DNA of 15,937 nucleotides, from NCBI GenBank assembly GCA_002348545.1, contig DEBM01000049.1, positions 1 through 15,937 of the forward strand. Direction: 5' to 3'. The stretch comes from Balneolaceae bacterium UBA2956 (GTDB taxonomy: Bacteria; Bacteroidota; Rhodothermia; Balneolales; Balneolaceae). Shown here one piece after another: positions 15,198 to 15,937 of the stretch. The notes beneath the pieces were generated by a model. That model saw nothing but the letters and a program-made list of their open reading frames with translations, did not search any database and was not told the DNA's origin. The first letter of the stretch is position 1. The number at the start of each line of letters is the position of its first letter. A program made the position numbers and the translations under genes.

Positions 15198-15937
15198 TCA
15201 CGCTGGAATAGCTGAATCCCCATCCACATCATTCACCCTCATAACCGACCATGCGCCTAACAACATAAAAATTCCAGCTGTCACTAAAGCCCATATTGCC
15301 TCCCCTCCATATAGATGTTTAACAATGGGGCCACCAATAATTCCATTAACTATCTGTGGAAAGGTGATAAAAAAGTTGAATATCCCCATGTATACACCCA
15401 TTTTTTTTGCAGGAATTGATCCAGCCAAAATAGCATATGGCATAGCTAAGATACTCGCCCAAGCTATACCAATACCAATCATAGAGAGAAGGAGCCAGTA
15501 TTTATCTTGAATGAAATAAATCGATATAAGACCTAGCCCACCTAAAATGAGGGAGATAGCGTGCGTCTTTTTGCGACCAACGGCTGTAGCAATTTTTGGC
15601 AGGAAAAAGGCAAATACAGCAGAGACGGCATTGTACACTCCAAAAATAACTCCAACCCAATTTCCAGCTTCTTGAAATAATGGAGAGTTCGTATCCCCTT
15701 TAGCCACCCCAAAAACATGCTCAGCGATAGCTGGTGTCGTAAATACCCACATCGAAAATAATGCAAACCATGAAAAAAACTGAACCAGGCCCAACTGCTT
15801 CATCGTTTCGGGCATAGAAGCAAAATCTTTGAATATATCTATTAAAGAGGGCTTTTCTTCCACTATTATTTCACCTTCTTTGTCATCAAATTCAGCAAGC
15901 TCTTCCGGACTATACTCAGAGGTTGTGAGCACAGTCC
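15198..15937 (-). CDS. MFS transporter, C-terminal half (SLC45/sugar-type), 5' end outside window
   Basis: The frame is open to the right edge; the GTG at 15930-15932 is in frame but internal, so the start lies outside. About 246 residues are visible. A charged, acidic stretch (about residues 5-30 from the GTG) looks like the central cytoplasmic loop between the two six-helix halves. Six hydrophobic segments follow (QLGLVQFFSWFALFSMWVF; WVGVIFGVYNAVSAVFAFFL; AISLILGGLGLISIYF; WLLLSMIGIGIAWASILAMP; MGVYMGIFNFFITFPQIVNG; IWALVTAGIFMLLGAWSVM), the second half of a 12-helix transporter. The loop KIATAVGRKKTH after the second helix is the MFS motif, and ILAGSIPAKKMGVYMGIFNF is typical of SLC45-like sugar transporters, often sucrose/maltose-type in Bacteroidota. 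The substrate is inferred from family only. Separated from the thioredoxin-like gene by 156 nt. Confidence 0.85.
   Translation of the reverse strand, partial: TVLTTSEYSPEELAEFDDKEGEIIVEEKPSLIDIFKDFASMPETMKQLGLVQFFSWFALFSMWVFTTPAIAEHVFGVAKGDTNSPLFQEAGNWVGVIFGVYNAVSAVFAFFLPKIATAVGRKKTHAISLILGGLGLISIYFIQDKYWLLLSMIGIGIAWASILAMPYAILAGSIPAKKMGVYMGIFNFFITFPQIVNGIIGGPIVKHLYGGEAIWALVTAGIFMLLGAWSVMRVNDVDGDSAIPA

Noticed and set aside
15542..15766. 74-residue minus-strand frame inside the MFS gene
   Set aside because: It is an out-of-frame shadow of clear transporter helices.
1..15937. Search by eye for tRNA genes, CRISPR arrays, insertion sequences, att sites and toxin-antitoxin or defence genes
   Set aside because: No cloverleaf, regular direct repeats, transposase motifs or such protein families were seen; nearly all the sequence is explained by housekeeping genes.

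Overview
The window is an ordinary, gene-dense chromosomal stretch, about 40% GC by eye, with 13 complete protein genes and two cut by the window edges. I see no tRNA, rRNA, CRISPR array, insertion sequence or phage gene. Most likely it comes from the Bacteroidota/Balneolota side of the FCB group, possibly a marine Balneolales-like bacterium. That is inference from four things: most start codons follow AT-rich leaders with no Shine-Dalgarno motif; Rho carries a long charged low-complexity insertion after its N-terminal domain; there are lipoproteins of the DUF1080 and FKBP types; and the first gene looks like an OstA-like protein. The species cannot be fixed from this sequence.

Layout. Positions 1-1238 (+) hold the 3' end of a probable OstA/LPS-transport-like gene, then a DUF1080 (3-keto-disaccharide hydrolase-type) lipoprotein. 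Positions 1292-4211 (-) hold suhB-like, aguB and aguA in transcription order; the last two convert agmatine to putrescine. A divergent intergenic region (4212-4420) separates them from a plus-strand run rpiB, glyA, tatC and an FKBP-like lipoprotein (4421-7616). This run ends convergently against alr, and the two stop codons share one CTAG. On the minus strand from 15937 down to 7613 the transcription order is: an MFS transporter (5' end outside the window), a membrane-anchored thioredoxin-like protein, a pabC-like aminotransferase, folC, rho, a phytoene-desaturase-like FAD oxidoreductase, and alr.

How the genes work together. aguB/aguA form a putrescine branch. glyA and the pabC-like/folC pair both serve one-carbon and folate metabolism, but in separate transcription units. 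tatC is the core translocase of the Tat pathway. rpiB belongs to the pentose phosphate pathway, alr to peptidoglycan precursor supply, and rho to transcription termination. The pabC-like gene overlaps its upstream neighbour by 11 nt if its TTG start is used, and folC follows after 3 nt, so those three genes look translationally linked.

I found no clear new multi-gene system. The observations most worth a second look are a thioredoxin-fold protein with no cysteine at all (SDKS where CxxC is expected), an FKBP-fold lipoprotein that appears to lack the loop containing part of the active site, the pabC-like gene with no usable ATG, and AT-rich hairpins placed on or next to stop codons. Several long reading frames begin at TTG or GTG where an internal ATG is the more likely start; these were corrected below.
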